This document shows positions 27,919 to 37,450 of a stretch of DNA of 64,000 nt, in pieces (within the stretch, counting starts at the first letter, position 1; the number at the start of each line of letters is the position of its first letter). The notes under the pieces were generated by a model, which saw nothing but the letters and a program-made list of their open reading frames with translations, ran no database searches and was not told the DNA's origin. Made by a program: the position numbers and the translations under genes. The DNA is from Devosia rhodophyticola. GTDB taxonomy: Bacteria > Pseudomonadota > Alphaproteobacteria > Rhizobiales > Devosiaceae. Where the stretch lies: assembly GCF_028816475.1 (NCBI RefSeq), contig NZ_CP118247.1:2658001-2722000 (forward strand), read 5' to 3'.

Positions 27919-29859
27919 ATGCAGCACATCAAGTCGAAAAAGGGACGGTGGAGTTTCCGTCTGGCATCAGCGGGAGTTGTTGCGGCACTCTGTTTTCCGG
28001 CATTTGCTTTTGAAGAAGCGCCGATGCTCAAGGAAATGGTCGATGCGGGCACACTGCCGCCTGTTGCAGAACGCATGCCCAATGAACCAATGGTCATGGA
28101 AGTAATTGAGCAGCCTGGTGAATATGGTGGCACGTTGCGCCGCGCTATTCTGGGCGGTGGTGACCAGCATAATCTCGTTCGCACAATCGGTAGTGAAAAT
28201 CTGGTGCGGTGGGATGCGACCTGGAGCGAAGTCAAACCCAATATTGCAGAAAGCTGGGAAGTATCACCCGACGCCAAGACCTTCACCTTCAAATTGCGCG
28301 AAGGCATGCGTTGGTCAGATGGCGAGCCGTTCAACGCCGACGATATCATGTTCTGGTACGAGGACGTGTTTTCCAATCGTGAACTGACGCCAACTTGGGA
28401 TTCCAACTATGTTGGTCCCAACGGACCAGTGGTGGTAACCAAAATCGACGACTATACGGTCAAGTTCTCGTTTGATACGCCAAATGGCCTGTTCATTCAG
28501 AACATGGCATATGGTTTTGGCTATTATCCGACTGCCTATGCCAAGCACTACCTCAAGCAGTTCCACATCAAATATAATCCTGATGTGCAAAAGCTGGTTG
28601 ATGCCGAGCCCGCAGCTTCTGATTGGGTGCAATTGTTCGGTCTCAAGGCTGGGGCGATGGATACCCCACTGTTCTGGCAAAATCCGGATCGCCCGACGCT
28701 GCACGCCTGGCATCTGAACAACGCCTATGGTTCGACGGATCGCGTGGTTGCGGAACGCAATCCCTACTATTGGAAGGTCGATTCCGAAGGACAGCAGCTC
28801 CCCTATATCGACAAGATCACCTATGATCAGGTGGAGGATGTCGAAACCATTTTGCTCAAGGTCTTCAACGGCGAAATAGACTATATGAACCGGCACGTCG
28901 GTCGCCCCTCCTATCGGGCGGTGTTGACCGACAATATGGAGCGCGGCAAGTATCACTTCTTTGATACAAATGACTTGCCAGCCAGCACGGTCAATTTGAT
29001 GATGAACCTGACCAATACCGATCCGGTCAAGCGTGAGGTCGTCAACAACAAGAATTTCCGCATCGGTATCAGCTACGCCATGAACCGGCAGGAAATCATC
29101 GATCTGTTGTACTTTGGTTCGGGGCATGCCGCCCAGGCATCGCCACAGCCAGGCTCGGTGCTCTATGACGAAGAATTCTCCAAGGAGTACACTGAGTATG
29201 ATCCGGACAAGGCCAATGAATATCTCGACAAGGCAGGTCTGACCGAACGCGACAGCGAAGGGTTTCGGCTTGGGCCTGATGGTAAGCGTTTCACGCTGAC
29301 CTTCATGGTCGCCGACGTGTTTGGGGTTCAGTTCCCCGATGCCATGGAACTGGCGACTGCCTATGCGGCTGATGTGGGCATTGACTTCCAGGTACGCGCT
29401 ACCGACCGTTCGCGCTTGATCGAGATGACCACCAACAATGAGCAGGACGCCTATATCTGGAACTGTGGCGGGGGGCAGGCTGACGCTTATACCCAGCCGA
29501 TGTGCTATCTGCCTCAACCGAGCAATTCCGTGAACTGGGCACGTTTGTGGGCTGAGTGGGGCGTTGACCACACCAAGGGCGAAGAACCACCGGAAAATGT
29601 CAAGGCGATCTTTGACGCCTATGACGAGGTGAAGGCTGCTGCGACGCCAGAAGAACAGAAAGCCAAGATGAAGCATGTTCTTGATCTGGCCAAGGCCGAG
29701 TTGTTCACTGTGGGCCTGGTTCAGAACGAGCCAGCATTCGGGATTGCACGCAACAATATGCGCAACATTCCCGATCCGCTGCCTATCGCTGGACAGCTTT
29801 GGTATCCGGCTCCCTACACGGCACAATTCTACTTCGAAGGCGGCAAAGCGCTGCCCTGA
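27919..29859 (+). CDS. ABC transporter substrate-binding protein, family 5 (oligopeptide/oligosaccharide type)
   Basis: 646 residues with an N-terminal signal peptide (basic KSKKGRWSFR, then a hydrophobic stretch ending near AFAF at residue 31). The family 5 fold is evident from PNIAESWEVSPDAKTFTFKLREGMRWSDGEPF near residue 100 (written over several segments), RNPYYWK and DPDKANEYLDKAGL. Such proteins bind peptides, opines or plant/algal oligosaccharides. At 646 residues it is longer than typical dipeptide binders and resembles alpha-galactoside binders. A GGGAGG element precedes the ATG. First gene of the transporter cassette, with a stem-loop directly after its stop. Confidence 0.87.
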   Translation: MQHIKSKKGRWSFRLASAGVVAALCFPAFAFEEAPMLKEMVDAGTLPPVAERMPNEPMVMEVIEQPGEYGGTLRRAILGGGDQHNLVRTIGSENLVRWDATWSEVKPNIAESWEVSPDAKTFTFKLREGMRWSDGEPFNADDIMFWYEDVFSNRELTPTWDSNYVGPNGPVVVTKIDDYTVKFSFDTPNGLFIQNMAYGFGYYPTAYAKHYLKQFHIKYNPDVQKLVDAEPAASDWVQLFGLKAGAMDTPLFWQNPDRPTLHAWHLNNAYGSTDRVVAERNPYYWKVDSEGQQLPYIDKITYDQVEDVETILLKVFNGEIDYMNRHVGRPSYRAVLTDNMERGKYHFFDTNDLPASTVNLMMNLTNTDPVKREVVNNKNFRIGISYAMNRQEIIDLLYFGSGHAAQASPQPGSVLYDEEFSKEYTEYDPDKANEYLDKAGLTERDSEGFRLGPDGKRFTLTFMVADVFGVQFPDAMELATAYAADVGIDFQVRATDRSRLIEMTTNNEQDAYIWNCGGGQADAYTQPMCYLPQPSNSVNWARLWAEWGVDHTKGEEPPENVKAIFDAYDEVKAAATPEEQKAKMKHVLDLAKAELFTVGLVQNEPAFGIARNNMRNIPDPLPIAGQLWYPAPYTAQFYFEGGKALP

Positions 29860-29877
29860 TGTCCTGATGTCGTACCG

Positions 29878-29902
29878 CTGGTCCGGACGGTGTCTGGACC
29901 AG
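29878..29902 (+). terminator. Intercistronic stem-loop after the family 5 binding protein gene
   Basis: CTGGTCC and GGACCAG pair perfectly around an 11-base loop, 16 bases after the binding-protein stop and ahead of the permease gene. No T-run follows, so it is more likely an mRNA-stabilising or partially terminating hairpin that raises binding-protein levels over permease levels. Confidence 0.5.
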
Positions 29903-30041
29903 TTCGGGGACTTACAAGCAAACCTTTTTGTCGGCGGTCTAGCTGCCGACATTCGACCCACAAAGGACTTTGGGTAATGCCTGCATTTGCAAAATGGCTG
30001 GTGGTTGTTGCCATCGGTTCAACAGCGGGAGACACGATGCC

Positions 30042-31025
30042 ATGTTCGGTTTTCTAGCGCGTCGGATTCTTTATATGATTCCGACCCTGTTTCTGGTGTC
30101 GATCGTCACATTCGCCATCATCCAGCTGCCGCCCGGGGACTATCTCGACACGTTGGCCGCCGATATGGGCGAGGCCGGTTCGGACAATAACGCGGCTATC
30201 GAGGCACTGCGCCTGCAGTATGGTCTGGGCGAGCCGATGTATGTGCAATATGGCAAATGGATGAGTGGCATCTTGCTGCACGGCAATTTTGGCCTGTCCT
30301 TTGAGAAAAACCGCCCCGTCACGGATTTGATCTGGGATCGATTGGGGTGGACCTTCCTGATTTCGTTGCTGACGCTGGCCTTCATATGGCTGACGGCGCT
30401 GCCCATCGGTATCTATTCGGCGGTCAAAAAATACTCGGCAGGGGACTATATCGCGACGTTTTTCGGCTTCATTGGGCTGGCTATTCCCAATTTCCTGCTG
30501 GCGCTGGTGATGATGTATGTGGCGTTCCGCTATTTTGGTCAAAGCGTTGGGGGGCTCGTCAGCCCGCAGTATCTTGATGCGCCCTGGACGTGGGCCAAAT
30601 TTGGCAATCTGCTAGAGCACATCTGGATGCCAATATTCGTGATTGGTACCTCAGGTGCGGCGGCGCTGATCCGCATCATGCGGGCCAATCTGCTCGATGA
30701 GCTTTATCGGCCCTATGTGGTGACGGCACGCGCCAAGGGCATGAGCGAATTTCAACTGCTGTTGCGCTATCCGGTGCGAGTGGCCCTTAACCCATTCATT
30801 TCCACTATTGGCTGGATCTTGCCGACCCTGGTTTCGGGGGAGATCATCGTTTCGGTGGTGATGAACCTGCCCACGACCGGCCCCATGCTGCTGCGGGCGC
30901 TTTTGGTGCAGGACATGTATCTGGCCGGTTCGCTCATTCTTATCGTGAGTGTTCTTACGGTTGTGGGCACGCTCATTTCCGATTTGCTTCTGGCATGGAT
31001 CGACCCAAGGATCAGATATCAATGA
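30042..31025 (+). CDS. ABC transporter permease, DppB/OppB type
   Basis: 327 residues from the ATG at 30042 (GGGAGA upstream); a longer frame starting at 29970 has a Cys-rich non-membrane leader and is unlikely. It begins with the family's typical RRILYMIPTLFLVSIVTF first helix, followed by PPGDY, further membrane segments, and the EAA-like loop ARAKGMSEFQLLLRYPVRVALNP near residue 235. Forms the inner-membrane channel with the DppC-type partner, whose ATG overlaps its stop (ATGA). Confidence 0.9.
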   Translation: MFGFLARRILYMIPTLFLVSIVTFAIIQLPPGDYLDTLAADMGEAGSDNNAAIEALRLQYGLGEPMYVQYGKWMSGILLHGNFGLSFEKNRPVTDLIWDRLGWTFLISLLTLAFIWLTALPIGIYSAVKKYSAGDYIATFFGFIGLAIPNFLLALVMMYVAFRYFGQSVGGLVSPQYLDAPWTWAKFGNLLEHIWMPIFVIGTSGAAALIRIMRANLLDELYRPYVVTARAKGMSEFQLLLRYPVRVALNPFISTIGWILPTLVSGEIIVSVVMNLPTTGPMLLRALLVQDMYLAGSLILIVSVLTVVGTLISDLLLAWIDPRIRYQ

Positions 31026-32164
31026 CCCAATCTTCAACCATTCCACTGGCGGAAGACCTCGCCGAGCACTCGCCCGTCGTTCTGGGGCCCTGGTCTCTGG
31101 TGTGGCGCAAGTTCCTGCGCCATCGGTTGGCTGTGATCAGCGGTGTGATCATCATCCTGATCTATCTGATCGCGGCGTTTGCTGAATTTGTTGCGCCGAT
31201 CGACATCGGAAAAACCAGTGTGCGTCATACGTTTGCGCCACCGCAAATGATCCACCTGTTTGCGCCGGGCGACGATGGTTCAACGGTTTTCCTGCCGCAC
31301 GTCAAAGGGCTCAAGACAACCATTGATACTGAGGCACGGCGGCGCTCATTCGAGGTTGATGAGAGCAAGATCATTCCGCTCGGCTTCTTCGTGCACGGGT
31401 TCGAATACAAACTGTTTGGCATCATCGAAAGCGACGTGCATCTGTTTGGCCCCAAGAATCCGCGCGATCCATTCTACCTGTTTGGGGCCGACCGTTTGGG
31501 GCGGGACATTCTCAGTCGAATTATCGTTGGCACCCGCATTTCGATGTCGATTGGTCTGGTTGGCGTGGCCATGTCGCTGGTGATTGGCGTGCTGTTGGGT
31601 GGGATATCCGGCTATTTTGGCGGGTGGACCGACAGTTTGATCCAACGCTTTATCGAGTTTATCCGATCCGTGCCGACGATCCCATTGTGGATGGGGCTTG
31701 CCGCCGCCATACCGCTCGACTGGCCACCGCTCCGAACCTATTTCGTGGTGACCCTGATTGTGTCGATGATCGGCTGGACCAGTCTGGCGAGAGAAGTGCG
31801 CGGGAAATTCCTGTCGCTGCGCAATGAAGATTTCATTGTTGCCGCACGGCTTGATGGGCTGAGCCATGGCGAAGTGATCCTCAAGCATATGGTGCCTTCG
31901 TTCTCGAGCCACATCATTGCGTCGCTGACCCTTGCTGTACCCTTGATGATTTTGGCGGAAACCTCGCTTTCGTTCCTCGGCATTGGTCTGCAACCGCCTA
32001 TCGTGTCGTGGGGCACCTTGCTCAAGGAAGCGCAGAATATCCGCTCGATTGCGCAAGCACCGTGGCTGCTGATCGCGCCTGGTACCGTGATCGTCATCGC
32101 AGTCCTAACCTTCAATTTCCTAGGAGACGGCCTTCGTGATGCCGCTGACCCCAATGCACACTGA
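31022..32164 (+). CDS. ABC transporter permease, DppC/OppC type
   Basis: 380 residues from the ATG at 31022, which overlaps the previous stop. The N-terminal OppC segment is VWRKFLRHRLAVISGVIIIL. A periplasmic insertion of about 80 residues (DIGKTSVRHTFAPPQ through IESDVHLFG) precedes the typical LFGADRLGRDILSRIIVGTRISM, and the EAA loop ARLDGLSHGEVILKHMVPS is near residue 280. Heterodimer partner of the preceding permease. It overlaps the ATPase gene by about 29 bases, a tightly coupled operon. Confidence 0.9.
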   Translation: MTQSSTIPLAEDLAEHSPVVLGPWSLVWRKFLRHRLAVISGVIIILIYLIAAFAEFVAPIDIGKTSVRHTFAPPQMIHLFAPGDDGSTVFLPHVKGLKTTIDTEARRRSFEVDESKIIPLGFFVHGFEYKLFGIIESDVHLFGPKNPRDPFYLFGADRLGRDILSRIIVGTRISMSIGLVGVAMSLVIGVLLGGISGYFGGWTDSLIQRFIEFIRSVPTIPLWMGLAAAIPLDWPPLRTYFVVTLIVSMIGWTSLAREVRGKFLSLRNEDFIVAARLDGLSHGEVILKHMVPSFSSHIIASLTLAVPLMILAETSLSFLGIGLQPPIVSWGTLLKEAQNIRSIAQAPWLLIAPGTVIVIAVLTFNFLGDGLRDAADPNAH

Positions 32165-33176
32165 TAGCCCAGAGCCGCTGCTGCGCATCCGCGGGCTCAA
32201 GACGCACTTCTTCACCGCCGATGGCGTGGTCAAGGCAGTGGATGGTGTTGACCTGGATGTTCAGCAGAGCCGAACCACCTGCATTCTGGGTGAAAGCGGT
32301 TGCGGCAAGTCGATCATGGCGCGTTCCATCCTGCGCATCGTTGATGCGCCGGGCCGGATCGTTGATGGCAGCATCATTTACCGGGCGGCCGATGGGCGGA
32401 CGGTAGATCTAGCGGCGATGAGTCCGACTTCCAAGGCCATCCGCGAAATTCGCGGCAGCGATATTTCCATGATCTTCCAGGAACCAATGTCTTCGCTGGG
32501 GCCGATCCAGAAGATCGGCAAGCAGATCAGCGAAACCATTCTGCTGCATCGCAAGATGAGCAAGGCCGAAGCCAAGGAAGCTGCCATAGAAATGCTTGAC
32601 CGGGTTGGCATTCCCAACCCAGCCAAACGTTATGAATCTTATCCGTTTGAGCTTTCGGGTGGCATGCGACAGCGCGCCATGATTGCCATGGCGCTGAGTT
32701 GCCAGCCGCGCATGTTGATTGCGGATGAGCCGACCACGGCGCTGGACGTTACCACGCAGGCCCAAATTCTCGATTTGATTGCGGATCTCAAGGAAGAGTT
32801 CGACATGTCGGTGATGCTCATAACCCACGATCTGGGCGTGGTGGCAGAAGTGGCCGAAGATGTGGCAGTCATGTACATGGGCAAGGTCGTCGAGCGGGGC
32901 GATGTCTATTCGGTATTTGAAAATCCGAAGCATCCCTATACGCAGGCGCTGCTTGAATCGGTGCCACGCATTGGTGGAGTTCGCAAGGCGCGGTTGCCCG
33001 CAATCAAGGGCATGGTGCCACACCCGTTGGCGCGACCATCGGGCTGTTCGTTCCGTACCCGTTGTGAGCGTTATATGCCGGGAATTTGTGACAAGACAGA
33101 ACCTGTACTGACCCAGGAAGGCTCCTCAGAAGTGGCGTGTTTCCTTTATTCCTCGGAGCTGGCCAATGTCCGATAA
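32136..33176 (+). CDS. ABC transporter ATP-binding protein, DppD/OppD type
   Basis: 346 residues from a GTG at 32136 behind AGGAGA (ATGs at 32139 and 32154 are alternatives). Walker A GESGCGKS near residue 48, Q-loop [10 protein letters not shown], signature [15 protein letters not shown], Walker [13 protein letters not shown], and the H-loop ITHDLG. The C-terminal oligopeptide-type extension contains the four-cysteine cluster ([15 protein letters not shown], then C) typical of these ATPases. Powers the family 5 importer. The stop overlaps the next ATPase start by 11 bases. Confidence 0.92.
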   Translation: MMPLTPMHTDSPEPLLRIRGLKTHFFTADGVVKAVDGVDLDVQQSRTTCILGESGCGKSIMARSILRIVDAPGRIVDGSIIYRAADGRTVDLAAMSPTSKAIREIRGSDISMIFQEPMSSLGPIQKIGKQISETILLHRKMSKAEAKEAAIEMLDRVGIPNPAKRYESYPFELSGGMRQRAMIAMALSCQPRMLIADEPTTALDVTTQAQILDLIADLKEEFDMSVMLITHDLGVVAEVAEDVAVMYMGKVVERGDVYSVFENPKHPYTQALLESVPRIGGVRKARLPAIKGMVPHPLARPSGCSFRTRCERYMPGICDKTEPVLTQEGSSEVACFLYSSELANVR

Positions 33177-34158
33177 AATTCTGGAAGTAAACGGGCTGAG
33201 CATGCACTTTCCGCTCAGTGGCGGAGCGTTTCGAAAGTCCACAGCCGTCGTCCGGGCGGTCGAAAATGTTTCGTTTGCTGTGCACCGTGGCGAGACGTTC
33301 GGTGTGGTGGGGGAAAGCGGTAGCGGCAAGACGACGCTTGGTCGTTGCATTATGCGTATTCTAACCCCCACGGCCGGTACGATTCAGTTTACCGGCAAGG
33401 CGCAAGAACCAGTGGAACTGGTCACTAGCGACGATAGCCTGTTGCGCTCGATCTGGCGCGATATTCGCATGGTTTTTCAGGACCCTCAGTCTTCGCTCAA
33501 TCCGCGCCTGCCGGTGATCGAGATTGTCGGGCAGTGTTTGCGAAAATCGGAAAAGCTCTCGGGAAAAGCGCTAGCTGATCGCGTGTCGATGCTGCTAACC
33601 AACGTGGGGCTGCGCCCTGAAATATTGCATCGTTATCCCGGCGCATTTTCGGGCGGGCAGCGCCAGCGCCTCGGCATTGCGCGTGCATTGGCGACCAATC
33701 CGCAGTTGGTGGTCGCCGATGAGGCGGTTTCGGCGCTCGATGTGTCGATCCAGGCGCAAACGCTCAATCTGATGCAGGATCTGCAAGAGCAGTTCGACCT
33801 GACCTATATTTTCATTGCCCACGATCTGGCGGTGGTTGAGCATATTTGCGACCGGGTGGCGGTCATGTATTTGGGGCAGATCGTCGAACTGGCCGAAAAG
33901 GATGAGTTGTTCAACTCACCAAAGCACCCCTATACGCGCGCCTTGCTGCAAGCTGTTCCTGTGCCTGATCCCCGCAAGCGTCCGGCCAAACGGGTGCGTC
34001 GTGGTTCGGGCGAAATTCCAAGCGGTGGTTTGCGGCTTGATGCCTGCCAGTTCGCACCACGTTGCCCACATGCGCAAGATATTTGCCGGAATTCCTCCCC
34101 GCCTGAAAAGCAGGTCGGCGGCGCGGCAGTGCTCTGCCATTTCGCCGGAGACATATGA
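33166..34158 (+). CDS. ABC transporter ATP-binding protein, DppF/OppF type
   Basis: 330 residues. Walker A GESGSGKTT near residue 50, Q-loop FQDPQSSLNPR, signature FSGGQRQRLGIARAL, Walker B LVVADEAVSALD (Ala in place of the usual Pro after Glu) and H-loop IAHDLAVV. The C-terminal extension carries Cys residues (CQFAPRCPHAQDIC) as in OppF. Second ATPase of the Opp/Dpp-type importer and the last gene of this plus-strand operon; it converges with the MaoC gene 17 bases later. Confidence 0.92.
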   Translation: MSDKILEVNGLSMHFPLSGGAFRKSTAVVRAVENVSFAVHRGETFGVVGESGSGKTTLGRCIMRILTPTAGTIQFTGKAQEPVELVTSDDSLLRSIWRDIRMVFQDPQSSLNPRLPVIEIVGQCLRKSEKLSGKALADRVSMLLTNVGLRPEILHRYPGAFSGGQRQRLGIARALATNPQLVVADEAVSALDVSIQAQTLNLMQDLQEQFDLTYIFIAHDLAVVEHICDRVAVMYLGQIVELAEKDELFNSPKHPYTRALLQAVPVPDPRKRPAKRVRRGSGEIPSGGLRLDACQFAPRCPHAQDICRNSSPPEKQVGGAAVLCHFAGDI

Positions 34159-34175
34159 GCGCGCTGAGCGCCGCC

Positions 34176-34624
34176 CTAAATCGGGCTGCGGCGCTTGGCC
34201 AGATAGATGTGATCGCAGGCCAGGACCACTTCGTTGCGTTGATTGATAACGCGCACTTCCTCGGTAATGCGGCCATGATCAGACCGTTTCGGATCGTCTT
34301 CGAGTTTTGCGATCTTGAGCTCGGTATGGATGGTGTCGCCGATAAAAACCGGCTTGGGAAAACGCAGGCGATCGTAGCCATATGAAAAGGCCAGCGGGTT
34401 GATCTCGGTGGCGGTCAAGCCAATGCCGATGGCGAAAGTCATGGTGCCATGGGCGATGCGCTGGCCCCATTGGCTCGATTTCATCGCTTCTGCGTCCATG
34501 TGATGGGGGAAAAGTCCCCGGTATGGCCGGCATGCACAACGATGTCGCTTTCGGTGATGGTTCTTCCGAACGTCTTGCGCGTGTGGTTGAGGACATAGTC
34601 TTCAAAGTAGCATTCCTGTTCCAT
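34176..34624 (-). pseudogene. MaoC-like (R)-specific enoyl-CoA hydratase, interrupted by a one-base frameshift
   Basis: The start frame (ATG at 34624) reads [29 protein letters not shown] and HTGDF, then shifts. The other frame supplies [22 protein letters not shown] (hot-dog hydratase catalytic Asp/His region) and FIGDTIHTELKI, to the stop at 34176. One extra T (A on the plus strand, run at 34510-34513) would give GDFFPHHMD and a complete ~149-residue hydratase. Its ATG overlaps the stop of the preceding gene by one base, so it is the last gene of the minus-strand CoA operon. It hydrates an enoyl-CoA of unknown structure. Confidence 0.87.
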
Positions 34625-35751
34625 CAAAAGCTCTTTCGGAATAGTTGGTTGAGCGCCTCAATGATGGCGACGGGTTCTTCGCGTGACAGCAGGCCAGCAT
34701 TCAGACGTCGGGCCGCTGCGTCCTGAAACGCCATGTAACCATTGTGGCGCGGGCGGACCCAAGCGTTTTCCAGTGTGGCGCGGGTGTTCCGATAGAAATC
34801 GTCGACGGCGCTGTTGACGTCATCGTCTTCCCAAGCGAGGCCATGACCCGGTTGCCCACCCGATTGAGCGTATAACCCCCGTTGCACGGGCGCACTTGCG
34901 ACCCAATGGGCATAATCGATTGCTTCAGGCTTGCGGCTGGAAAACGCCGAAACTGCTATTCCTGTGCCGCCGAGTGCCGATCCGACTGGACCATGTTCGC
35001 CAACGGCCGGGATATCGGCAAATTTGAGACGTTTGGGCCGGAAATCGGCCAAGCCATAGCTCAAATAGCCATAGCCCAGCGGCATTACGGCAAATGGACT
35101 GTCCGACATTGCCATGGCCTCGGACGCGCCGATCGGGTCCATTTCGAATTGGTCGGCATTGATATGATCGGTTACGGCCCGCAGTAGCGTGATGATCTGA
35201 ATGCCGGTTTGAACATCGAGTAGTTCGGCTGTGTCTGTGGTGGAGCAGGAATGGCCGAGGTTGGCAGCAAGCGTATAAAGGCACATCAATGAATGGGGCG
35301 CGCGCATTGGCAAGATGATTTGGCCCTTTTGGGCCAAGTCGATCACCTGATCCCATTCGGTCAAAGGTTGGGGCAATTTGTCAGGCCGAAAGGCCTGCAC
35401 CTGCGCGGCGGCATCAATGGGAAATGCCCACTGACGCCCAGCCCAATTGTAGCTGTCGAACGATTGGCCGACGCTATTGGCCCGCATTGCCTGCAATTCG
35501 GCTTCGCGCCCGGTGACATCGAGCGGCGCGAGGCAGTTTTCGGCCGTGATCTGCCCAACATGGGGATGGTCGATCACGATCAGATCATATTGGCGCGCCA
35601 ATTCCTCGACCGGGAAGCTTTCGAAATCCTGGAGGCTTCGTTGGTCCCAGACAATCTCAACGCCTCGATCGGCGTGCCATTGCCGTGCCGTCGCAACCAT
35701 CGGATCGTAACCGCGTGGATGGCTCCACGTCATGCCCTTTAGTGCGCTCAA
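34624..35751 (-). CDS. Solute-binding-protein-like protein without signal peptide
   Basis: 375 residues from a TTG start coupled to the preceding stop; an ATG at 35733 is the alternative. The protein has the family 1 extracellular binding-protein look ([73 protein letters not shown]) but starts directly at the first beta-strand, with no signal peptide in either start choice. It should therefore stay in the cytoplasm unless a leader has been lost. It is embedded between CoA transferase and MaoC genes with no permease nearby, so a role as an intracellular ligand-binding subunit, or a mis-started periplasmic protein, are both possible. Confidence 0.75.
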   Translation of the reverse strand: MSALKGMTWSHPRGYDPMVATARQWHADRGVEIVWDQRSLQDFESFPVEELARQYDLIVIDHPHVGQITAENCLAPLDVTGREAELQAMRANSVGQSFDSYNWAGRQWAFPIDAAAQVQAFRPDKLPQPLTEWDQVIDLAQKGQIILPMRAPHSLMCLYTLAANLGHSCSTTDTAELLDVQTGIQIITLLRAVTDHINADQFEMDPIGASEAMAMSDSPFAVMPLGYGYLSYGLADFRPKRLKFADIPAVGEHGPVGSALGGTGIAVSAFSSRKPEAIDYAHWVASAPVQRGLYAQSGGQPGHGLAWEDDDVNSAVDDFYRNTRATLENAWVRPRHNGYMAFQDAAARRLNAGLLSREEPVAIIEALNQLFRKSF

Positions 35752-36905
35752 AGGTCAAACTCGGCCCGGATGGCAGCGTTTTGCTCGCCAATCAACGGCG
35801 CGGCCCTGCTGGTGCTGGCGCGCTCACCATTGACGCGGAGCGGCGAGCGAGTGGTAACGATGTTGACATTGTCGGGCCGGGTGACGGTCTGAAGCATGTC
35901 GAGTGCCTTGAACCCCGGGCTATCCATCAGTTCGCGCCAATCGAGCACTTTGGCACACCAGATGTCGGCAGGCTCAAGGATTGAAAGCCAGTGCTCGCTT
36001 GAGGCCGTTTTTAGCCGATCAGCGATAATCTGCTTGATGGCATCACGGGCCGTAAACCAAGTGCGTGGGTCTTCATATTCTGTCAGAGCGTCGATTTCGA
36101 GCAGGTTGCGCAGGTTGTCGATGGGGGTCATGGCGATGGCAATATAGCCGTCGCTGGTTGGATAGACCCCATAAGGGGCCGACAAATAGGCATGCGCCGA
36201 GCGGAAGGTGCTGCGCTTGGGGATGCGTCCGCCGTCGTTAAGATGGGTCGTCAGCACTTCGAACTGGAAGTCCACCAGAGCCTCAAGAAGTGAGGTTTCG
36301 ATGTGGGCACCTTCGCCTGACATGCCGCGCCGCACCAGCGCTGCCAGAATGCCTTGTGCTACTGCGGCGCCGGCAAGCATATCGGCGATTGCCAGCCCAA
36401 AGGGAACCGGACCCTGATCGTCATCGCCATTGAGCCACATGACGCCGGAGCGTGCCTGGGCGAGCAAGTCTTGTCCGGGACGATCAACCCATGGACCTTC
36501 TTCGCCGTAGCCGGTGATCGAGGCATAGACAATGTCGGGGTTGAGCGCCTTAACCGTCTCGTAGTCGAGGCCGAGCCGAGAGATAACGCCGGGACGAAAA
36601 TTTTGCAGGACGACATCGGCCTTACCGAGCAGTTTGCGCAGTGCGGCCAGATCATCAGGTTTCTTGAGGTCGAGCGCCAGGCTTTCCTTGGAGCGATTGA
36701 TGGCGTGGAAAATGGTTGAATCGCCGCCAATTTCTGTATCGCTGAGATAAAGGCGGCGGCTCAGATCGCCACCCTCAGGCCGCTCGATCTTGATAACGCG
36801 AGCGCCCAGATCCTGCAGCCGGAGGCTGGCATAGGGGCCGGAAAGGAACTGGCATAGATCAACCACGATGAGGCCATCGAGAAGGCCTGGTGTCTTTGTA
36901 CTCAT
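35748..36905 (-). CDS. CaiB/BaiF family (family III) CoA transferase
   Basis: 385 residues from the ATG at 36905, which overlaps the upstream MaoC stop; the frame extends 23 codons further but that leader is not conserved. Family III landmarks: [17 protein letters not shown] near the start, [14 protein letters not shown] (catalytic region), [13 protein letters not shown] and the catalytic Asp in [13 protein letters not shown] near residue 170. Such enzymes move CoA between carboxylic acids without a free intermediate. With two MaoC hydratases it suggests a CoA-dependent step for an acid product of sugar breakdown; the acid is unknown. Confidence 0.88.
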   Translation of the reverse strand: MSTKTPGLLDGLIVVDLCQFLSGPYASLRLQDLGARVIKIERPEGGDLSRRLYLSDTEIGGDSTIFHAINRSKESLALDLKKPDDLAALRKLLGKADVVLQNFRPGVISRLGLDYETVKALNPDIVYASITGYGEEGPWVDRPGQDLLAQARSGVMWLNGDDDQGPVPFGLAIADMLAGAAVAQGILAALVRRGMSGEGAHIETSLLEALVDFQFEVLTTHLNDGGRIPKRSTFRSAHAYLSAPYGVYPTSDGYIAIAMTPIDNLRNLLEIDALTEYEDPRTWFTARDAIKQIIADRLKTASSEHWLSILEPADIWCAKVLDWRELMDSPGFKALDMLQTVTRPDNVNIVTTRSPLRVNGERASTSRAAPLIGEQNAAIRAEFDL

Positions 36906-37450
36906 GAGGGTTTCTCGATTTGATCTGCAAAGGTTTCGGGGTTGCGGTATCTGACCGTCTGGAGATGTTCGCAATAAAGCACCAGCTCGCCCTCGCCCTT
37001 GTAGACTTCATAGCTGGCGCGGCAGAGGCCAAGCTTTTGATATTTCGGGCGTTTGTCGAGGTTGGTGCGGATGGTATAAATGGTGTCGCCGATAAAGGTT
37101 GGCTTAATGAACCGCAGCCGGTCGTAACCGTAGGAAAAAGCGTTGATACAATTGGTGGCGACCAGCCCCAGTCCAGCGGAAAAGACCAGTGCCCCGGCAA
37201 TCAACCGTTTATCGAACTGCCCTTCTGTCGTCGCGAAAATATCGTCGGCGACGTAGGGGTGCATGTCGGTGACCAGGGCGTTGAATTGCATCGACTCCCC
37301 CTCTGACATGGTGCGACGGAGCGAGCGAATTTTGTGGCCAACAGCCCAGTCCTCATAGAACCAGTTTTCGGCATTCCAGACCGGAAGTTCTGCGTGTTCG
37401 GCGGGCATGGTTTTGGGAAATGTGGAGGAGACGCCAACAGTCGCGCTCAT
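36902..37450 (-). CDS. MaoC-like enoyl-CoA hydratase/dehydratase
   Basis: 182 residues, a single hot-dog domain with an N-terminal extension. [41 protein letters not shown] (in parts) corresponds to the hydratase segment, [15 protein letters not shown] to the central helix and [15 protein letters not shown] to the following strands. Relatives act on mesaconyl-CoA-type or (R)-3-hydroxyacyl-CoA substrates. It overlaps both neighbours by four bases (oxidoreductase upstream, CoA transferase downstream), so the operon is translationally coupled. It shares the YGYDRLRF and FIGDTI segments with the broken MaoC protein at 34176, so the two may act together or be paralogues. Confidence 0.85.
   Translation of the reverse strand: MSATVGVSSTFPKTMPAEHAELPVWNAENWFYEDWAVGHKIRSLRRTMSEGESMQFNALVTDMHPYVADDIFATTEGQFDKRLIAGALVFSAGLGLVATNCINAFSYGYDRLRFIKPTFIGDTIYTIRTNLDKRPKYQKLGLCRASYEVYKGEGELVLYCEHLQTVRYRNPETFADQIEKPS

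Noticed and set aside
26656..27927. 423-codon minus-strand open frame opposite the galactonate dehydratase-like gene
   Set aside because: The plus-strand product has a complete active site and a good ribosome-binding site; the antisense translation has no family resemblance.
28315..29961. Very long minus-strand open frame (548 codons) opposite the family 5 binding-protein gene
   Set aside because: The plus-strand frame has a signal peptide and clear family 5 motifs; the antisense frame is low in conserved features and is a by-product of GC-rich codon use.
31346..32056. 236-codon antisense frame rich in Gln, Arg and His opposite the DppC-type permease
   Set aside because: Composition is the mirror of hydrophobic membrane codons, a usual artefact opposite permease genes.
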